The position numbers and the translations under genes are program-made. From assembly GCF_019457615.1 (NCBI RefSeq), contig NZ_CP080414.1:3545501-3609500 (forward strand): DNA of 64,000 nt, read 5' to 3'. Shown here piece after piece: positions 61,425 through 64,000 of the stretch. Every line of letters begins with the position of its first letter. Positions within the stretch are counted from its first letter, which is position 1. This DNA comes from Shewanella zhangzhouensis (lineage in GTDB: Bacteria > Pseudomonadota > Gammaproteobacteria > Enterobacterales > Shewanellaceae). The notes under the pieces were generated by a model that made no database searches, had not been told where the DNA came from, and saw only the letters and a program-made list of their open reading frames with translations.

Positions 61425-61790
61425 TGCCTTGCTTCCTGCAAGGCACCCTTTGGGCCAGCTATCGCTGTTAATAACTGTTCCTGACAGTTATTTGCGGGAA
61501 ACGCTAGTGAGATGAAATTGTTCATCTCACTGTCGGACGACACGCTTATTCCCCATCGAAGCCGCTTTGGCTGTTGGGCTGAAGAAAACGAGTAAGACGA
61601 GATAGGGATATCGAGGCAGTGACCGTCGAGCTTGGAGCGAGTCGGTCACGGTGCTCGTTTTCAGCCCATAAAGCCAAAGTGCTCGGCTTCGTCTGGGGTG
61701 GCAGGGGAGATCCAAGAGGGGATTGCTGTAGATCCCCTCTTGGTCGGGTGTGGGGTGAAGCCCCACGACTTTGGTTGCTTGAAAAGCAAC
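61425..61790. other. Cluster of at least seven hairpins (possible structured RNA or MITE)
   Basis: Perfect stems follow each other: TGCCTTGC/GCAAGGCA (61425-61445), AATAACTGT/ACAGTTATT (61470-61492), AGTGAGATGAA/TTCATCTCACT (61506-61531), a long imperfect pair (61557-61592 with 61654-61691, ends CGAAGCCG/CGGCTTCG), inner GTGACCG/CGGTCAC (61619-61649), CCAAGAGGGGAT/ATCCCCTCTTGG (61712-61743), GTGGGG/CCCCAC (61750-61766) and GTTGCTT/AAGCAAC (61774-61790). Reading frames exist on both strands but look incidental. No known RNA family is recognised. Confidence 0.55.
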
Positions 61791-61895
61791 AGAGATTAAG
61801 ACTTTGCGGCGCTAGCCATCAATCAGACTTTAGCCGCCGAAACTGGCATTCAGCACCAGAGCACTCGGCTAACGAGAAAGCCCCCTGATGCCCAA

Positions 61896-62492
61896 TCAGG
61901 CAGGAATATATCCACCACTAATCAAATAATCCACCAACTGCGCCACCTGAGAATCCAGGTCCCCCTCACTGGTATCAATCACCAACTCCGCACTCACAGG
62001 TGCCTCATAGGGCGAAGAAATACCGGTAAAATCTTTAATCTCACCAGCCCGGGCCTTCTGGTAAAGGCCCTTGGGGTCGCGGGATTCACACACATCGAGC
62101 GGCGTAGCCACGTGCACCTCGATAAACTCCCCCTCGCCCACCAGGGCGCGCACCAGATCCCGCTCCGCCCGCTGGGGTGAGACAAAGGCCGAGAGTACCA
62201 ATAGCCCTGCGTCCAGCATCAGCTTGGCGACTTCGCCCACACGGCGGATGTTCTCCCGTCTGTCTTCCAGGCTGAAGCCCAAATCTTTACACAGACCATG
62301 GCGCACATTGTCGCCATCCAGGAGATACGAGTGCAGGCCGCGGCGAAAGAGTTCGGCTTCCAAAGCACCGGCAAGGGTGCTCTTGCCGGCACCGGAGAGG
62401 CCGGTAAACCAGAGAATGGCGCCGCGATGACCCTTTTGCCGGGCGCGTTCGCTGTGGGTAATGGCGTGTTGGTGCCACACAATATGATTCAT
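61896..62492 (-). CDS. cysC: Adenylylsulfate kinase
   Basis: CysC phosphorylates APS to PAPS, the substrate of CysH. The 198-residue protein has Walker A GLSGAGKST, DGDNVRHGLCKDLGF and the EIKDFTGISSPYEAP segment. It lies 22 bp after the SLC13-type transporter on the same strand. In related genomes cysDN lie upstream; here they would fall outside the window. A short CCTGAT-gccca-ATCAGG stem overlaps its 3' end (61886-61902). Confidence 0.95.
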   Translation of the reverse strand: MNHIVWHQHAITHSERARQKGHRGAILWFTGLSGAGKSTLAGALEAELFRRGLHSYLLDGDNVRHGLCKDLGFSLEDRRENIRRVGEVAKLMLDAGLLVLSAFVSPQRAERDLVRALVGEGEFIEVHVATPLDVCESRDPKGLYQKARAGEIKDFTGISSPYEAPVSAELVIDTSEGDLDSQVAQLVDYLISGGYIPA

Positions 62493-62514
62493 TTTCTCTC
62501 CTTGCCTCTGCCCG

Positions 62515-64000
62515 TTACAGGCTGTGGAACGGGAACATCAGGGGGATCAGCGCCAGTACCGCAAAGGTGTAGGCAATGGCCATGGGGATGCCGACGCCGA
62601 CATATTGTTTTAACCGATAATTGCCCACGGTAAATACCAAGAGGTTGGTCTGGTATCCCCAGGGGCTGATAAAACTGGCACTGGCGCCAAAGAGCACCGC
62701 CATGATAAAGGGCATGGGGTCTATGCCAAGGCCCTGGGCCAGGCTGATGGAAATGGGGCACACCAGCGCGGCGGCGGCATTGTTGGACATCAGTTCGGTT
62801 AAAAAGAGTGTCAGCAGGTAAATGCCCGCCATCACAAAGAAATAGTGTACACCGCTGAAACCGGCGGTCAGTTCGTCGGCCAGCAATTTGGATATGCCAC
62901 TGTTGCCCATGGCCTGTGACAGCGCCAGCGCACCGCCCACAATCAGCACTATGTCGATGGGGAAGCGGCGCTTAAGCTCAGACAGGCTCACTACCTGCGT
63001 CAGCAGCAAACCCGCCACAAACAGGGTCAGGCCCTTCATCAGTGGCAGCACATTGAACATGGCCAGGCCAATCACGGCGGCAAAGCTTGCCAGCACCCAG
63101 GCACTGCGACCGGGGGACAATCGGGTGGCGGAGTCTACGCCATTCACCAGCAGGAACTCTTTATCCAGGCGCAGGGAGGCATCGCCAAAACCTTTGCCCG
63201 GTACCAGCAGCAGGGCATCACCGGCCTGGAGTTCGATAGTACCCAAACCACCCCGCAGGCGCTCGTGGCCACGGCGCACCGCCACCACCACAGCATCGAA
63301 ACGCTCACGGAACTGGGCATCTTTGAGGCTCACGCCATTGAGGCTGGAGGAGTGGCTGATGATGGCCTCGGCCAGGCTCTGGCCATTCATGGTGTGGTGG
63401 CCATAGAGGGTCAGCCCGGCGATTTCCTGCAATACCGCCACCGACTCCATATCACCGGCAAACAGCAGCACGTCCCCTTGCTGGAGCACTTCTTCCGGGG
63501 TGACCGGAATGATGGTGGTCTTTTCACCATCGATAAGGCGCTGAATTTCGGCAAGATACAGCTTACGCAAATGACGCAGGCCCGCGTCACTCACGGTTTT
63601 GCCAATCAGAATCGACCCCGGGGCAATACGGGCCTCGAGAAAGTACGGCAGGTTCTGCTCGTCTTCGGCTTTTTCGGTAATGGGCAGGCGGTCGGCAATC
63701 AGCCACAGCACCAGCATGCCCGCCAGCACCACACCGATTGCCACCCCTGTAGTGGTGAAAAACTGCAGCAGCGGCAGTCCGGCGCGGTCGAGGAAGCTGT
63801 TGATCACCAGGTTGGTGGAGGTGCCAATCAGGGTCAGGGTGCCGCCAAAGGTGGCCGCAAAGGCCATGGGCAGCATCAGCTTTGACGGCGCATAGCGCTG
63901 GTTGCGCTTGATGGCACCAATAAGACTCGCCACCACCGCCGTGTTGGCGGTGAAAGATGACAGCACCGAGGTGGAAAACCACAGCTTGGTAAGCACGGTT
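62515..64000 (-). CDS. SLC13-type anion (sulfate) transporter, partial at window edge
   Basis: The frame is open to the right edge, so the N-terminus is missing; at least 494 residues remain. It has the ArsB/DASS fold: FTANTAVVASLIGAI, GGTLTLIGTSTNLVIN, later ELMSNNAAAALVCPISISLA and SFISPWGYQTNLLV. Two TrkA_C (RCK_C) domains sit between the halves (around LYLAEIQRLIDGE and ELQAGDALLLVPGKG). Coupling to cysC suggests that it imports sulfate. The first codon seen at 63996 (GTG) is internal, not a start. Confidence 0.9.
   Translation of the reverse strand, partial: TVLTKLWFSTSVLSSFTANTAVVASLIGAIKRNQRYAPSKLMLPMAFAATFGGTLTLIGTSTNLVINSFLDRAGLPLLQFFTTTGVAIGVVLAGMLVLWLIADRLPITEKAEDEQNLPYFLEARIAPGSILIGKTVSDAGLRHLRKLYLAEIQRLIDGEKTTIIPVTPEEVLQQGDVLLFAGDMESVAVLQEIAGLTLYGHHTMNGQSLAEAIISHSSSLNGVSLKDAQFRERFDAVVVAVRRGHERLRGGLGTIELQAGDALLLVPGKGFGDASLRLDKEFLLVNGVDSATRLSPGRSAWVLASFAAVIGLAMFNVLPLMKGLTLFVAGLLLTQVVSLSELKRRFPIDIVLIVGGALALSQAMGNSGISKLLADELTAGFSGVHYFFVMAGIYLLTLFLTELMSNNAAAALVCPISISLAQGLGIDPMPFIMAVLFGASASFISPWGYQTNLLVFTVGNYRLKQYVGVGIPMAIAYTFAVLALIPLMFPFHSL

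Noticed and set aside
61527..61888. Frames on both strands in the hairpin cluster (79 and 89 residues), and 61346-61543
   Set aside because: They read through inverted repeats; without homologues I cannot support them as genes.
1..64000. CRISPR array, prophage or rRNA/tRNA genes
   Set aside because: No regular repeat-spacer pattern, phage structural genes or RNA gene signatures were seen. The heptamer arrays lack spacers.

Overview
The window looks like chromosomal DNA of a Shewanella species or a close relative (Alteromonadales). This rests on gene content and style: a cysJIH block, pntAB, csgEFG, two Fur-boxed TonB receptors, a TIGR03899 gene, a DUF2986 gene, VCR-like integron attC sites, and a moderately GC-rich backbone cut by AT-rich islands. 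I name the genus by inference; no search was run. There are no rRNA or tRNA genes.

Layout. 0.2-4.2 kb: a PAS/sigma-54 activator, its likely palindromic operators, a -24/-12 promoter, then ccoG and a thioredoxin-like protein. 4.2-8.6 kb: cysJIH sulfite-reduction operon (minus strand). 8.9-12 kb: pntAB transhydrogenase. 12.0-14.6 kb: accessory DNA, with diverged hairpin repeats followed by a small cassette array with three attC sites and no integrase in the window. 14.6-24.2 kb: MFS exporter, Spo0M-like protein, LysR/DoxX pair, POT peptide permease, lipoprotein, UspA with a SpoIIAA-like partner, and an aldehyde dehydrogenase with its TetR regulator. 24.2-33.6 kb: csgEFG curli secretion genes, then a histidine kinase / NtrC-type regulator joined to a MacB-like ABC exporter operon that also encodes a 36-residue membrane microprotein; a sigma-54 promoter and TGTCCG-type enhancer sites precede it.

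33.7-43 kb: MAPEG protein, hydrolase, lipoproteins, a displaced RHS C-terminal tip with a frameshift and a possible immunity gene, btuF-like gene, pyrC, a 7TMR-DISM/GGDEF protein, and an SPFH/Arc pair. 43-48 kb: two TonB-dependent siderophore receptors, each with a Fur-like box. 48.6-52.3 kb: HEAT-like lipoprotein, lysS and prfB (with the programmed +1 frameshift). 52.5-59.6 kb: a pentapeptide/K+-channel-like protein, chemoreceptor, cytochrome b561 and hemG, an MFS protein, TIGR03899 and DUF2986 proteins, with two heptanucleotide repeat arrays placed directly after stop codons.

59.6-61.9 kb: a second accessory zone with a DUF4124 protein, a membrane-protein gene split at a run of 12 G, an unrecognised C-terminal fragment, and about 370 bp packed with hairpins. 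61.9-64 kb: cysC and an SLC13-type transporter running off the edge.

How it fits together: cysJIH and cysC with the SLC13 transporter cover sulfate uptake and assimilation; pntAB supplies NADPH that CysJ uses. The accessory zones (cassettes, RHS tip, poly-G gene, hairpin clusters, heptamer arrays) carry most of the novelty. The best candidates for undescribed biology are the two-component/ABC/microprotein operon, the poly-G gene with its neighbour and hairpin cluster, the RHS tip with its AT-rich neighbour, and the PAS/sigma-54/ccoG unit.
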